From the NCBI GenBank assembly GCA_030686995.1, contig CM060696.1, positions 9,840,487 through 9,904,486 of the forward strand: a stretch of 64,000 nucleotides of DNA. Direction: 5' to 3'. Origin of the DNA: Artemisia argyi (lineage: Eukaryota; Streptophyta; Magnoliopsida; Asterales; Asteraceae). The translations under genes and the position numbers were made by a program. The notes beneath the pieces are model-generated. The model saw only the letters and a list, made by a program, of their open reading frames with translations, did no database searches and was not told the DNA's origin. Of the stretch, positions 46,157 through 58,798 are shown piece after piece (within the stretch, counting starts at the first letter, position 1; the number at the start of each line of letters is the position of its first letter).

Positions 46157-48650
46157 ATGGAGAACACTATAGATGATAACATAAAACACCCTGCTACAGA
46201 AAAAATGCTTCAAGTGAGTGCCGAAGGCAGCAGCAGCACGGTCATTGAGCTACAGAGTTCACCAAAGGACAAAATGGTTGAAGCTAGCTCCATAAAAGAA
46301 ATCACCTCAGTTGCTGACCTAAAACCAAACTCTTATGACAAGGTGATTGAAGCTAGAGTATATAGAAAGTGGGTTTCAGCTACCTATTCCAAAAAAGGTA
46401 GCATTGCATCTCCTGGGAAAAAAACCAAAAATGCATTTTGCTGCATCTTGATAGATAAGCAGGTACCTAAATATCATATCATAAAATGAATAGTTTTAAC
46501 TGCCTCACTTTGATTAATACCTTAATGAAAAACAACAGGGCAATGCTATTCAGGCAAACATGAATGTCAAAGAGATTGATTACTTCAACTCAAAATTGGC
46601 GCTTGGATCCACTTACAGGATTACAGACTTCATGTGTGAGCCAACCAATCCTTATCAGCAAACCATCGATAACCCAACAAGTCTTAAATTTGGAAAGATT
46701 ACAAAGTTTGAGAATATGATAGCACCAGAAATTCCGTTCCACTACTTCAAATTTGTTCCATACAACTAACTTCAGTCCAAAGTTGCTAGACAAGATGCAA
46801 CAGGCAAAATGGAATACCCAATGCTGACAGGTAACTTTTAAATCTCAATTTGCGAAAATGAAACAAACATATAAAAATTCTAATACTTGCTTCCTTTCAG
46901 ATTTTCTTGGTTGCCTCAGATCAGTTGGCAAAACAGAACGCATAGAAAACACCAACATGCAAGGAACTGTCTACAAAAAAGTGGACATCGAAAGCTTAAG
47001 GTTTTTACACTTACAATAAACATTGTATTATTAAGAAGCTCATAATCAACAAGGTTTTTTTTCCTTAATCGATTACTTTTCATGCCAGTGGTAATGTCAT
47101 AGAATTGACAATGTGGGATGACATGGCTCAGACTTTTGACAAAGCACAAACTGAGACAATGGAACAGCCTGTTATCATTGCGGTCAGCTCTTGCCGTGTC
47201 TCAAAGTTTAGAGGTATTGCATTATTTCAGCAATTACTGTTTCCGTATAACCACCACATTATTCATGGTTTTTCATGACCTATCATGTTAGAATACCAAT
47301 TGACAGCAACATCGGCAACCCATTATTATCTAAACCCGAAGATACCAGAGGTTGATCAAGCAAGGGCTCAGTAAGATTCTCAAATGACAAGCTTTACTTT
47401 TTTTTACCATTGACAAAACAAATGCATCAACAAAATTACCTTCAACTTGCAAACTATAACAGGTACAAAGAAAGGTATCAGGTAAATCCACCACTTAACA
47501 TATGCAAAACTCTTTATGAAGATGTCGAGAAAGAAAAGTTCAGAAACAGGTTTCCACTGAAAACGCTTTTAAAACAGGATCCACACACATACAAGGTACA
47601 CTTTGTGATACACAGAATAAGCTTTCCCAAAATTTATTTGACCAGTTGACCAATTATGTGATCATTTATAGATGGACAGATTTACCTCTGAAGCTACGCT
47701 GACAAGCATCGATATCCGCAGAGATTGGTTTTACATATCTTGCTCTCAGTGCTTTTTAAAAGCAAAAGAAAACGATGGATTTTACCGTTGCATTGACCAT
47801 GGAATACAACAAAAACCATGCTACAGGTCACTCATATAATATGCATTAACTCAACCTTAAAACACCAACAAATTTAAAAAACAACTCATTTTCTACATTG
47901 TTCACCATATGCAGGTATTGCTTCAGGGGTTTTATCATAGATCAATCAGCAACAGCTCCAATCACCTTCTTTACACCAGCAGCAGATGAGCTGACAGGGT
48001 ATTCATGCGCAGAACTTATTGCAATGCACAACGCAGAAGACCCACAGCAAATACCATCTCAGATTTTTGAAATTGAAGGGCAAAAGAATATTTTCCAATT
48101 CCATTTCAGCGAAACAAGCAAAATCACCAGTTTCGTTCTAGATCAGGTCTTTGATAAGAAAAGGGTTAATCAAGCACCACTAATAACGATAGAATCAGAA
48201 CCAGGTAACACCTACTTTTTTTTAACAATTTCTCTTACCTAAACTAAACGTTTCAAAATACTTATATTAGTTATTTTTCATGTTGAAACTAAAAATAGCA
48301 CAACCTATTGCAATAACGTATGAGCAACATCCAGGAGATAGCACCATTAAAGAAAGTGTCACAGAAGCGCTCAAAGGTCCTTTCTTTGAAGCTGAGCACC
48401 ACACACCAACAACAATAGAAACCGACACACGTAAAACCATTTCGTTTTACATCTACTGTTCCTTAAATTTAAAACTTACAGACACAAATGTTAATTATTT
48501 GTTTTTTAAACATAGGAACACCACCAACACCTGTCACAAAAATCACCGAGGATCCTTTGAAGAACAAGGCAGACGATGATGCTCAAACCAAACCAGCAAA
48601 AAGAGCTTTATTTCAAGATGAACCATCTGATCTGAAGAAGCAAAAAGGTA
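46157..48650 (+). pseudogene. Helitron-encoded RPA1-like protein
   Basis: Single-strand DNA-binding protein thought to assist Helitron replication. Exons: 46157-46462, 46539-46830, 46901-47000, 47089-47213, about 47296-47371, 47461-47595, 47673-47826, 47914-48203, then acidic/basic tail exons to about 48650. OB folds are recognisable from YDKVIEARVYRKWVS, DFMCEPTNPYQ, GNVIELTMWDDMAQTF with VIIAVSSCRV, and SATHYYLNP. A zinc region WFYISCSQC...YRCIDHG follows, with H in place of the last cysteine of the usual CxxC pair. An in-frame TAA at 46767-46769 (VPYN*LQSK, probably from CAA) breaks the second exon; otherwise the frame is good. Confidence 0.8.
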
Positions 48651-48873
48651 AAAAACAAACCCTTGCTAATAAAATATGTTCGCTTTTATTTCATAAATAT
48701 CTTACAATCACTTCAACCACAGTCCAACCCAATATTACAATAACATTAGCAATAAAACTAAAAAACATAAATATCAACCATACACTTTATTGTTGACTTT
48801 ATTTCACACACTGCTTTAGAAATACATATAACACAAACACAACCAACATGTTTACCAAACAACAACCCGGCAC

Positions 48874-49230
48874 TTAAAAATCAACAACTCCCCTTACTTT
48901 TAGAACAAACACATCCATGCCGCGAGCATTTAGATCCAGTTCATGTACCAATGTCACCATATCTTCAACCTTTTTATCATCTTTTACTTGGACCTCTTTT
49001 AAATGCTCTGCCATCTTTTGAGCATATATGTTCCCAACAGTTTCCAGTTCCTCAATGAAGCGACCTCTTTCAGTAATAATAGCAACTAAACTTAGACACA
49101 GCTCATTTATTTGTCTCGCCATCTGAATACTTTCCATTGAAGCCTGTTGACAATAAAAAGTTAGCATCTCTGGCCAGTTATTAGAGTTTGCATCTTTTTT
49201 TAGTTGATGGCATTTAGGACGTCTGGGCAT
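48874..49230 (-). CDS. Small antisense ORF in the Helitron, 118 aa, unknown
   Basis: Intact frame opposite to the Rep and RPA genes. Composition is protein-like: a basic start (MPRRPKCHQLKK), a helical middle with QINELCLSLVAII and FIEELETV, then KVEDMVTLVHEL. A coiled-coil or helical bundle is likely. No family recognised. It lies 0.2 kb past the RPA tail, convergent with it. Confidence 0.45.
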   Translation of the reverse strand: MPRRPKCHQLKKDANSNNWPEMLTFYCQQASMESIQMARQINELCLSLVAIITERGRFIEELETVGNIYAQKMAEHLKEVQVKDDKKVEDMVTLVHELDLNARGMDVFVLKVRGVVDF

Positions 49231-50091
49231 CGCCTCTCTTTTTTTTATCTAATGTAGATACAAACACTTATTCATCACAGAAATAACAACCAACCAAAAC
49301 CCCTTTATATAAGTACATGAGTATTGGCCATGTGCAAAAGAAAAAAAAAAATCAAAACTAAAAAGGATAAAAAAAAACATAAAAAACCAAAGATGCTACT
49401 ATTCCTATTTAGATTGCAGTTAAAGAATATCTGCCATTCTCCTTTACAGCAACAAACACTAAACACATAGTGCATTATGCTTCAGAAAGAACAAAAAAAC
49501 AACACCAATTATTTTACTACTTCTGCACCACCTTTCACTTACATATAGAAATAACCACACACGTACCCTTTTCTGCCTGCACAGCCTCACAAGAATTACT
49601 GTTTTTGAAAGACAAACTAATGCTCCATTATTGTTGACTCAGAAGTATACAAAATTCACCCCTGTTTTAATGGATTCCTTTCCAGTTTGACAAAGTCACA
49701 AGAATTACTGTTTTTTACACACCTTTGCTTTTCATCCACACCCAATCACTGATAACAAACCTTATCTTCACCACTACACTCACTTTAAAAAATATCCAGC
49801 AGAAATGAACACAACCATAGAAAACAAATTTTATTCATAACAAACATTCTTTTACAAACATCACATGCACACCAACAACATCAACATGATTAACTAAACA
49901 AAACACATTACAACATAACAGATTTAAAATACACACAGCCTTCCTCCTAGAACATTTGCACAGGCTGGTACAAAACCACACACATCTTAATCCTTCAAAT
50001 CCATCAAACCAACATGATGCTCCTTCTCAGCCCTCCCTTCACGAGCCAAATCCAAAACCCCGATCAATGCACCTAAAATGTCTCGCTCTCT

Positions 50092-50364
50092 CTACTGTGT
50101 CTGAATCATGCAATCAACTCCATCAGTCGCTACATCATGAAAAGGACCAAATGATTGAGCCTCTTGAATAAGCTCATCTCTCCTTTCAATCTTTGTTTCT
50201 AGATCTGCACATTTCTGGCCAACATACATGATAAGAGCCTCATTTTCATTCCACTCTTGCACAAACAAATACTTGAAACAATGCTTCAACTGATTAGAAC
50301 CACATTCCCGTTTAAGCTGATCAATGTTGGGTCTTTCACCCATATTGCCCACAAAGAAACTCAA
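50092..50364 (-). CDS. Second small antisense ORF in the Helitron, 90 aa, unknown
   Basis: Starts MSFFVGNMGERPNIDQLKR, then CFKYLFVQEWNENEALIMYV and a heptad-like ADLETKIERRDELIQEA. Predicted helical with no known motif. It has the same strand and style as the 48874-49230 frame, and the two may be exons of one gene or a pair. It lies 0.7 kb from the Helitron 3' end. Confidence 0.4.
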   Translation of the reverse strand: MSFFVGNMGERPNIDQLKRECGSNQLKHCFKYLFVQEWNENEALIMYVGQKCADLETKIERRDELIQEAQSFGPFHDVATDGVDCMIQTQ

Positions 50365-51030
50365 TGCTTATAGTCACTCACTCTAAAAAACTAAAACCAC
50401 ACACACATATTTATAGAACCACACAGTACACACAACAATAATTGAATAAATACATAAATACATAAATGCTTAAATAAAAAAACTTATATCTTTTCATCCA
50501 CTCAAACAACTTTCCATGTTATCATATCTTTACACTATTTAGGTATATTTTTCAAATCATGCTACCATACAAACCAATTATGCATTCTTGCTGATACATT
50601 TTCCTTTTTTTTTTCAAACATGCAGCAAGCAGTACGAGCTCATTAGCAGGAAAACTAAAAAAGGCACCTGCTGTGAAGAAAAAGAATGAGTGATACTACA
50701 CTCATCATCAAAAACAACCCACTGTCTTTTGTTACTACTTGCAGCTAATGTATATATTGAAACTCTTTCATGCCATTTGAAAGCAGTACTACTACCGGTG
50801 CGGCAGCACACTAAGTCATTTTGTATGTATAACTTGGTAGCAGATAGTGTTTTGTACAATATTTGTGCACCTGCACAAATAGGTATCAAAACATGTAGCA
50901 TTCTTTTGTATAACCTTGCTACCACCATAAGACAACTTATCTATGTATGCAAAAACCTCTTATTATCTCTAACATGGTAGCAGCTGCTTTCGTAACCACT
51001 CTTTGCTGTCAATTTTTTCATGCACACTAC

Positions 51031-51060
51031 CCCGCAGCAACGCGCGGGCATCACACCTCG
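51031..51060 (+). terminator. Helitron 3' terminal hairpin and end
   Basis: CCCGCAGCAACGCGCGGG can pair CCCGC with GCGGG. Twelve bases later the element ends in CTCG, followed by host T at 51061. In Helitrons this hairpin is the transposition terminator. Confidence 0.8.
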
Positions 51061-54000
51061 TTTAATACAAATGTTGCAAAAATTAATTGTATATGCATTT
51101 AATTTAATTATATATTTGTGTAAAGTCAACTATTAATTATCAAATTTTTGGGTTTAATTGGCCCATTTATTAAACATATTATTTGACCAAAAAAAAAAAA
51201 AAAAAAAATCCTTTTTAGGGTAACAAGATACTATTTTTAGCCGCTTCTTTTCCTTCTTCTACATCTTTCTTCTACCTTTTCTCCCTTCAACACAGTAACC
51301 ACCGGAAAACTTCATCACCACGAAAATAATAACACTTGAAATGAATTCAAGGTACAAAGATCTAATTGGAGCAAAACAAAGTCAAAGTCCAACATAAAGC
51401 CCAACGCTCGAGACCATCAAGTGCGGTTGAACAGAAACGCATAGACAAAAACCTTAATATGTCAAACTATCGAATGAATAGATCCAGCCATGAAAGTTGA
51501 AACCTTTTTTTTTCCTTCATGATTAAACAAACTAGTTGCAATCGACTATCATTAGAGTCGATGAAAATAATAAGACGAATATATAAGTTGAAAGAAAGTA
51601 AAAATATTGGGATCCCTCCGTATCATCGGCGAGTAGCCGATGACCGAAGGCCAACTATTTATTGTGGTTGAACCTAAAGCTACGATATCATATTAGACAT
51701 AATATTGATTAATTGAATTGATTGAACTAATGAGAGAATATATATAACCCAAATATGCATCGCCAAACATATTAATATATTTCAAACTCTAAAATGGTGT
51801 TTGAATTTCAATTAATTGTCATTAAGAAAAATTGAGTTTTAAAAAGTCATGTGAAAAGTATTTGTTTACGTCTTAATTATAAAGAATGGCAAAAATATTA
51901 AGTGATAGAATGAAGGGTCTCCGCATTAAATTATTTAAGCATGACTTAATCAAATTGTTAAACAAACATACAAATCCATTAATAGTATTATCCACTTATT
52001 CTACTTATTTATTGAAATTATTAATCCCCAAACATACAAAGAGTATTCAAGAACTATAATCAAGTGTTTCAAACATGATTCTTGTAAGTTTACTTTTTAT
52101 CATTATTTTTCTAAATTGTTCAAGTAGTTTTAACCTTCCTTTTACCGAATTTCGATTTAAACCATAACTGAAAAATATAGTTAAATCATGATCATATAAC
52201 CTATTCTTTCTACAGAAATGATAAACATGTCATTTCTTAGATGAAAGAATGATTAAAAAAAAGGAAATAAGCAGAGAGTAGATGATGTCTTACTGAATTT
52301 CAGATGGATTAAGGAGAGAGGATATGATGAATGCAATCAATAATGAAAGCTTGATGTGGATCGATGGTGATGACAATGGCTTAAGAAAATGAGAAAGAAG
52401 CAAGATAGAATTAGAAGATGTTTTTGGAGCAATTTTCTGAATATTCATAAACATAAGACTTCTCTCTTTTAAAAGAGAACAAATACATAAACCACTACTT
52501 CCTAAAATGGTGAAAACATGGAAACGTGGGCATCCCCATCAATCTCCTTTATTCTAGCACAACTCTAACTGACACAAAGGAAAAGAAAAGCACCAATTAA
52601 ATAATTAACCCAACATGTATTTGGACATCTTCTACTGCATGAGATTTTGCATGGCTTATAATGTTACATAGGCTTGGTCACGTAACAAAGCTCGAGTTAG
52701 AATTCTACTCACAAACAACGATTTAAATAATGTAAATGGGTTGAACTTAATTCAACAGTTACACTTCTAATCCCCAAGGTTTAGTTAACTTTAACGATGC
52801 AACAGGCCACAGGCCGGCCTTTTTATGTTTTTGAAGAGCAAAGAAAGAAACTTTTATAATCCCATTAAAGAGTGTTTGGATTAAAAATAAATGACAAAAT
52901 AATTTTGATAGGTATAAACACGTCGTTATAAGTCTTGCAAAAACAATTACGTTAATAATTTATGATGGCCAATAATAGTCTTAATATATATTTAAATAGG
53001 ACCTACATAATGACGTTTTTATTTTATATAATTACGCAATCAGACACTACCATGATATAAATATAAACACGTCTTTATGAGTCTTGCAAAAACAATTAAA
53101 TTATTCATGAGGGCTACTAATAGTCTTAATATATTTGTAATTTGGACACTTGATGATGTCTTTATTATGTAAATCATACCCTCTAATATTAATACGCCTT
53201 CAAAATTAAGTGTACACATAGTAGGAAGCTTCTTTCGAATTACTTAGTCAATAAAAAATTCAATCTCAGGTTGTAATTTTTGACCTTAAAGAACTTTAAA
53301 TATAAAACAATCAAATATGCTCAATGGCCCGTGGATGGGCTTAAAAACTAAATTAAAATAGTAAATTAAAAAAAAAATTGTTGCGGCGGTTTGTTCATAT
53401 CCCGCCCCTAATCCCTTCAATTGTGTGACGTTTTTTGAAACCGGTATGATGACTAGCTCCATAGGCACATAATGTGTGCTATAACGCACATATTCTATAC
53501 TCGTCTAACATAAATCAATAATTTGGGACAGAAGTAGAATCGTTGGATCATTTTGAATGTGTTATAGGTCAAGTGAAATGATCAAAGAGTGTTAATTAAG
53601 ATGTTATGCGATGAGGAAAATGGTAGTAGTAAGCTTAGAATGGCTGATAATCATTAGTTGGAAAGTTTGGACTAAAGTCCTATTTATAACATTTTTGTCT
53701 CAAAATCACCCTTCGGCAGATCCACGGATCCTCAAATTGTGTATCCGTCCGTTATAAAAAACAGATCCGCAGAGCGTCTCTAGACAATTTATTATCCTTT
53801 GATCTTTGAGATATTTTGTACTAAAATCATTTTTAATTCTAATGTTTCTAGAATTACTTGGGCACAAAGGGACTAATTAAATTTGTTTTCCATTTAATTA
53901 AATCACTTAAATAAAATGTCTAGTTATTTCAATTAAGTAAACTTTGTGTTATTGTTAAATAAAAATGTGTTTAATAAATATTTAAAGTGTGTTAGAAAAT

Positions 54001-54209
54001 ATTTATTAGTTGGGCTCTTTGATCATTCGATGTGAGGTATAATCACATTATTCATACCTGAAGTGATATACGTCGGAATGTAAACTTGTAACTTAAAACT
54101 TGGTTACGTAGACGTTTACTTCGTATTAGTTTATAATTGCCATTATCAAAACCTTAAGAAAGCGTAAAATATAAATAACTTTTTTACGCGATATTTGTAT
54201 TAACATCCC
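51061..54209. other. Intergenic, no gene recognised
   Basis: AT-rich with no usable frame. It contains a poly-A tract at 51188-51208 and a diverged tandem repeat (52913-53180). A region at 53640-54180 rich in TTTAATTAAAT phrases could be an old LTR, but no ends were found. Confidence 0.45.
52913..53180. repeat. Diverged tandem duplication, period ~149 bp
   Basis: TATAAACACGTC followed by ATAAGTCTTGCAAAAACAATTA and AATAGTCTTAATATAT begins at 52913 and, with changes, again at 53062. Confidence 0.75.
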
Positions 54210-54249
54210 TTAACATTTTATCCAACCGGACTATTTGATGTTCATTCCA

Positions 54250-55148
54250 TTATATATACTATATAAAAGGCAGGCACTTCACCAAAATGCGACACGTGTC
54301 GCTACAGTGTTTGCTATAGTACTCTCTACAGTAACTATATAAAGTAATAATAAATGATTAAACATATAAAAGGAATCAAAATAGATGTTGATCAAAATAG
54401 ATGTTACTCGACCCACGTATATATGCTCTGTTTTGATCTATTCTTCATAAACCATTTTAAACGAAAAAGGGTGCGTGAACGCGTTTTACCGTCGGTGATG
54501 AAGGTTTCGGTGGTGGCGGTGGTGGTGACAGAAAATGGTGGCGGCGCGTACGAGTGCTACGGTGAGAGCTAGAAGCTCAGAAGCTCCAGAAATGATAATA
54601 AGGAGCCGATCTATCGAACCGACTAAGAAAAAGGTTGCCGGAAAATTTTCCGATGACAGCGGCGCCGGAAACTGCTGGTGTTGCCGGAATGTATGAAGAA
54701 TCCGGCGAGTAGAGAGAGAGAGAAAGAGTGTGGATGTGTGTTATTTTGATATAAAATGAAATAAAAAAGAAAAAAAAAAATGGTTTATATATAAAATGGG
54801 GAGGGTGTGAAATGTAAATTGAAATGTGAGGGTGAGAAATGAAACTTAGAGGTGGAGGGGGTGTAAGTGTCAATCTTCGCTAAACTTTTCGCGAAATCAC
54901 TCAGGGCCTCATTTGATGTACCAAACAGACTCGAAAAATTACGAAACTTGGCCATTGTTCACGAAATAACTTTTTAAATGAAAACGAGTATAACTTTCAA
55001 GAATTCAATATATTTCAATATATTTGACAAACATTCAATATATTTACCTACACAATATCGTATCACATAAATAGAAATAAACGTACAGCTGAACCAAATA
55101 ATTCCCACAAACAGCCGCCCCGCAGCAACGCGCGGGCAATTATGCTCG
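54250..55148 (+). mobile_element. Non-autonomous Helitron, 0.9 kb
   Basis: Inserted between A and T of a site that is still empty in copy A (A11626|T11627). The start is TTATATATACTATATAAAAGG. The 3' hairpin CCCGCAGCAACGCGCGGG (55119-55136) is identical to that of the 12.7-kb Helitron, and the element ends CTCG 12 bases later. The interior has a GC-richer block (54480-54730) with a CT/GA-rich stretch that could be a captured gene 5' end; I cannot identify it. Confidence 0.85.
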
Positions 55149-55577
55149 TTTTTTTTAAAACCAATACTCATTGTTAATTTGAAAGTACAACATTATATGG
55201 ATATCAACACTCAGCCCACTTAAACAATAATTTACACATAATTATTTAAAATATTCAGTAATGTAATTTTGATGTCAATTTTTTGATTGGTTATGAACAC
55301 TTTAAAATTTTGAGATTGCATATATACAAAACATTTATCATCTAGTATTTTAGTAAAAGTTTAGTGAAGTCATGATCATTTTAGTAATCAATCCGATTAA
55401 AAATAATCGTACATGCTAAAGTACGAAGATTTTCACATGATTATAAGTTTGAAAATGTGTATGTTTTGAATACCGTAATTTACAATTTTTTTTAAACAAT
55501 GTCGTATAGATTTCCTAATCATATATTGTGCGGACTAGTTTATACATCTCTATTATTTTACCGGGGTAACCCTTTTA

Positions 55578-55680
<103 letters not shown>

Positions 55681-55884
55681 GTTATATAACATTCTGACGA
55701 ATATTACACAACATCTACTAACTAGCAAATATTTTTCACCGCTAATCATCACAACCTCATAATTGTGATAATACTACTTACTACTGTTTTCGTATCTTCA
55801 TTACATCGTGATGCATAAATACTCGTCGTACCAAAAGCTAGCCACAGTCGAAGTTTAAACTCGGAATTTTGTCGTTTAGTGGGT

Positions 55885-55961
55885 CTTTGGCGAGGACATT
55901 AGCGAGGACATTAAATGTCCTCGCCAAAAGTTCGTCCCATGTTCTCTTTTTTCTTGTAGTG
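55885..55961 (-). mobile_element. CACTA-type transposon end (relic), copy B
   Basis: Minus-strand start CACTACAAGAAAAAAGAGAAC at 55961, closer to the CACTA consensus than copy A. The internal inverted GGCGAGGACATT / AATGTCCTCGCC pair is kept. Confidence 0.55.
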
Positions 55962-56804
55962 AAAAACCAAAGAATTTTCATACCATCCCACTTGGTTTTC
56001 AGTTAGACTACCACGACTACCAGAAAGTACAATGATATCCATAATATTGTCTCAAGAAACCACTCGGGTGAGGGTAACGAAACAGAAGGTAACAACCTGG
56101 GTGAAGTGAAGTGAAGGAACAAGCTATTGATACTTGCTCTATTTATCCATATGGTGTTTGTCCCATGTACAAAGAAGGTAGAGACCAGTGATAAGGGAAA
56201 GGCTATCTTGGAGTACAAGCGGCGGTTAATACATCTATGGTAGCATATTGGCGTCGAGTAATCTGTTGAACCAAAGTCAACACCACTTATGTGCCCCTCT
56301 TGAATGTGTAATCACATAAATGGTAAAAGATGTATTTAAATGGGTCGAAACACATGTAGCAAGTCGGGCAGCTACCTCAGTGAACTAAACTTCAGCTATG
56401 TACGTGTGCAAGCGGGCAAAGAAGAAGAGATGCATAATGTAAGTATCAAAGAACATTTTCAGCAATCAAATTTGTCATTGCTTTAACATGATAACGTCAC
56501 CTAATTGCTATGATATATATTCAGAAAGATATAAACTGCAGCAAGGTTTATTATCTTACTGTACACATCGCCACTTCTAAACACAACAATCTATTCTTAA
56601 TCCGTTGTAAAACCCAAAAAAATCTACAAACAGGTTGTAGAGTTGTAGCGAATTTACAGTTTGCTTGTATAACAGTAAATGATTTCTACTCATATACATT
56701 TCATTAAACACCTGGTGGGTTACATATGAGCTAATAAAGGTTACAATCTACTGGAGACAGGGGACATGTAGTTTGACATATAAACAAACACTTTTGTTAT
56801 TGGA

Positions 56805-58301
56805 CTACCACGACAAGTCAATATATCCAACACGCCCATACAAGCTGATGGCCCCTCCATCTTGTGATAAAGTTGGGAGGTCTTGTAACATACTCATGTT
56901 CCATATCCCTTCATAACCTTCATCACAAATTAGTCTTACACCACACTCCTTCACTTCAATATCTTCATAAATCTCTCCAAAACATAATGTAACAAAATTC
57001 TTTGCTCTCTTCCGTAACTCTGTATACCTCGTATAATGCAACCATACCCTATATGACTCATTGATTTCTATTGAATTCACCAACCATCCTCCTAAAACAG
57101 CTCCATCAAAGTTCTTTATATGGCATCCAACATGTCGGCGAGTATTTTTTAGCTTAAAAACAACGCACGTTCCAAATCCCCTAAACTTATCCCAGCACCA
57201 ATCTGATGGTAATTCGACCTTTACATTATTTCCCTTACTTTTAATTGTAAACCACTCTGGGATGCTATTTCCACGATATATTATATCCATTCTCTTAATG
57301 AAACTTTCTGGAAAACGGAAGAATTCACATCTGTTATTCTGAATGCATGCATCCCGAAGGAAAGAAGAAATTTTGTTTGTAGAGCCTTGGGAAGTTATAG
57401 AAGAGTCAAGACACTCGGTCTCTGATATGGACACCTGGCTCTCAATGGCAAAATTCGTAAACAGTTTTGGACAATTGCTGAGAAAACTGGACGTATTGAT
57501 CATCATAGGGTCTTTGGATGATCTCGTAATTGAACCTAAGGAGGTGCAATGACATGCAGAAACACTATATAGTCTAGCTGGAAGTTCGGGAAACACTTCT
57601 AGCTTCTTGCAATTATCAAGATGAAGTATTTCAAGATGAGAAAGTTGTCTCATACTTCCAGGCAAGCTAGTAAAATTGTTCCCGTCCAAGTATAAATATT
57701 TTAGACCTGATAAGCCTCCAATGCTCTCAGGCACTTCTAATAAATTGTTCCCTTCCAAGTTTAGTTTCTGTAGACATGATAAGCCTCCAACGCTCTCTGG
57801 CACTTGTACTAAATTGCAGTAGCTGAAATTCAGTTCCTTTAACATATGTAAACCTTCCATTGAAATAGATCTTTGTGGATGTTGTTGTTTACTTAGTAAA
57901 CCAAAAGGGCCACGAAGTGAAGTCCACCATCTAGACTGGATACTCTCTTGTTGACCAAACAAAGGAAGTTCTGTTATGGAAGTTCGATCAATATGAAGCT
58001 CTGTTAAGCTTTTGATCTTGCCCAAGTCTTGAGGAAGTTTTTCCAGTTTTAAGCAACCCGAGAGAATCAGAATTCGAAGAGAAACCATTTCCAATTTGGA
58101 AGGGAAACTCTTAAGGCGTTTGCAGTTTCTCATATTTAAGACAACAAGCTTTTTAAGCATTCCAATAGAGGGGTGAACTTTAACCAAGTTCTCACAGACT
58201 TCAAGAGTTAGCTCTTCAAGATTCGTTATCTCTGAGAAGTCAGGGGTACTTGTTAGGTAACAACAATACCGCAGCTTCATGAATTTCAACCTCCTAAAAC
58301 A
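56805..58301 (-). CDS. TNL copy B exon 4: LRRs and C-JID
   Basis: 498 residues, 23 more than copy A. The extra block, around LEGNNLLEVPESIGGLSGLK, duplicates the neighbouring repeat. The C-JID (NSIPEWFTIKS, VELPSDWCWDKF) is intact. Substitutions are denser here than in NB-ARC, as expected for the recognition part. Confidence 0.9.
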   Translation of the reverse strand, partial: CFRRLKFMKLRYCCYLTSTPDFSEITNLEELTLEVCENLVKVHPSIGMLKKLVVLNMRNCKRLKSFPSKLEMVSLRILILSGCLKLEKLPQDLGKIKSLTELHIDRTSITELPLFGQQESIQSRWWTSLRGPFGLLSKQQHPQRSISMEGLHMLKELNFSYCNLVQVPESVGGLSCLQKLNLEGNNLLEVPESIGGLSGLKYLYLDGNNFTSLPGSMRQLSHLEILHLDNCKKLEVFPELPARLYSVSACHCTSLGSITRSSKDPMMINTSSFLSNCPKLFTNFAIESQVSISETECLDSSITSQGSTNKISSFLRDACIQNNRCEFFRFPESFIKRMDIIYRGNSIPEWFTIKSKGNNVKVELPSDWCWDKFRGFGTCVVFKLKNTRRHVGCHIKNFDGAVLGGWLVNSIEINESYRVWLHYTRYTELRKRAKNFVTLCFGEIYEDIEVKECGVRLICDEGYEGIWNMSMLQDLPTLSQDGGAISLYGRVGYIDLSW

Positions 58302-58388
58302 CTAACAACAAAAACAAAAAGGAAAAGTTTTAAACACCCTAGTTGTTGTTAAACAGGAAATATATGTGACAAAGTAATTATATTAGAC

Positions 58389-58700
58389 CTTAGGTGTTGT
58401 CCAAAGATGCTTTATGTGGCTGTACGACAGGTCGATGCTAACAATGTTTTCCGGATAAAATTCTGAAGGTAAGAACTTTAAAGGCAATCCATGCCAATAA
58501 AGTAACCTTAATTTATTTGACAACAAATCCAGTCTTCCAGAGAAGTTTACTGCAAATGGCTGCCAACATCCTTTGACTTTCGGAAAGCATATTTTTAGTA
58601 TCCGCAAGTTTTTCATACGCGTAAGGGCTTGTCCATCTATGGGAATATTTTGACAGTTTTTCTTTAGCAAAAGGACTAGAACTTCAACTTCTTCTGCTAC
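58389..58700 (-). CDS. TNL copy B exon 3: first LRRs
   Basis: 312 bp. The protein is identical to copy A exon 3 across the 95 residues I could compare. Confidence 0.88.
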
Positions 58701-58798
58701 CTAGATACAAGTAAACGATCATCAGATTGTACTACTTTTTATTAAAAAAATAAAAATAACTAAAAAAAATCAATAAAGGCAATTGCTTGTAGTCATAC

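Larger units (their letters stand above)
38397..51060 (+). mobile_element. Autonomous-type Helitron, 12.7 kb, now inactive
   Basis: Encodes a Rep-helicase and an RPA-like protein, the plant Helitron gene pair. The 3' end is hairpin CCCGCAGCAACGCGCGGG (51031-51048) followed by CATCACACCTCG and host T. The 5' end is set at TATATACTAAAAAGG after an A. It resembles the 5' end of the element at 54250 (TATATACTATATAAAAGG), but the exact base is uncertain. Inside: N-terminal Rep exons, RepHel, RPA, then two small antisense frames. RepHel is broken in four places. Confidence 0.85.

Noticed and set aside
54354..54873. Gene inside the 0.9-kb Helitron
   Set aside because: Short frames over GC-rich and GA-rich stretches with no domain. 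A captured gene edge is possible but unsupported.
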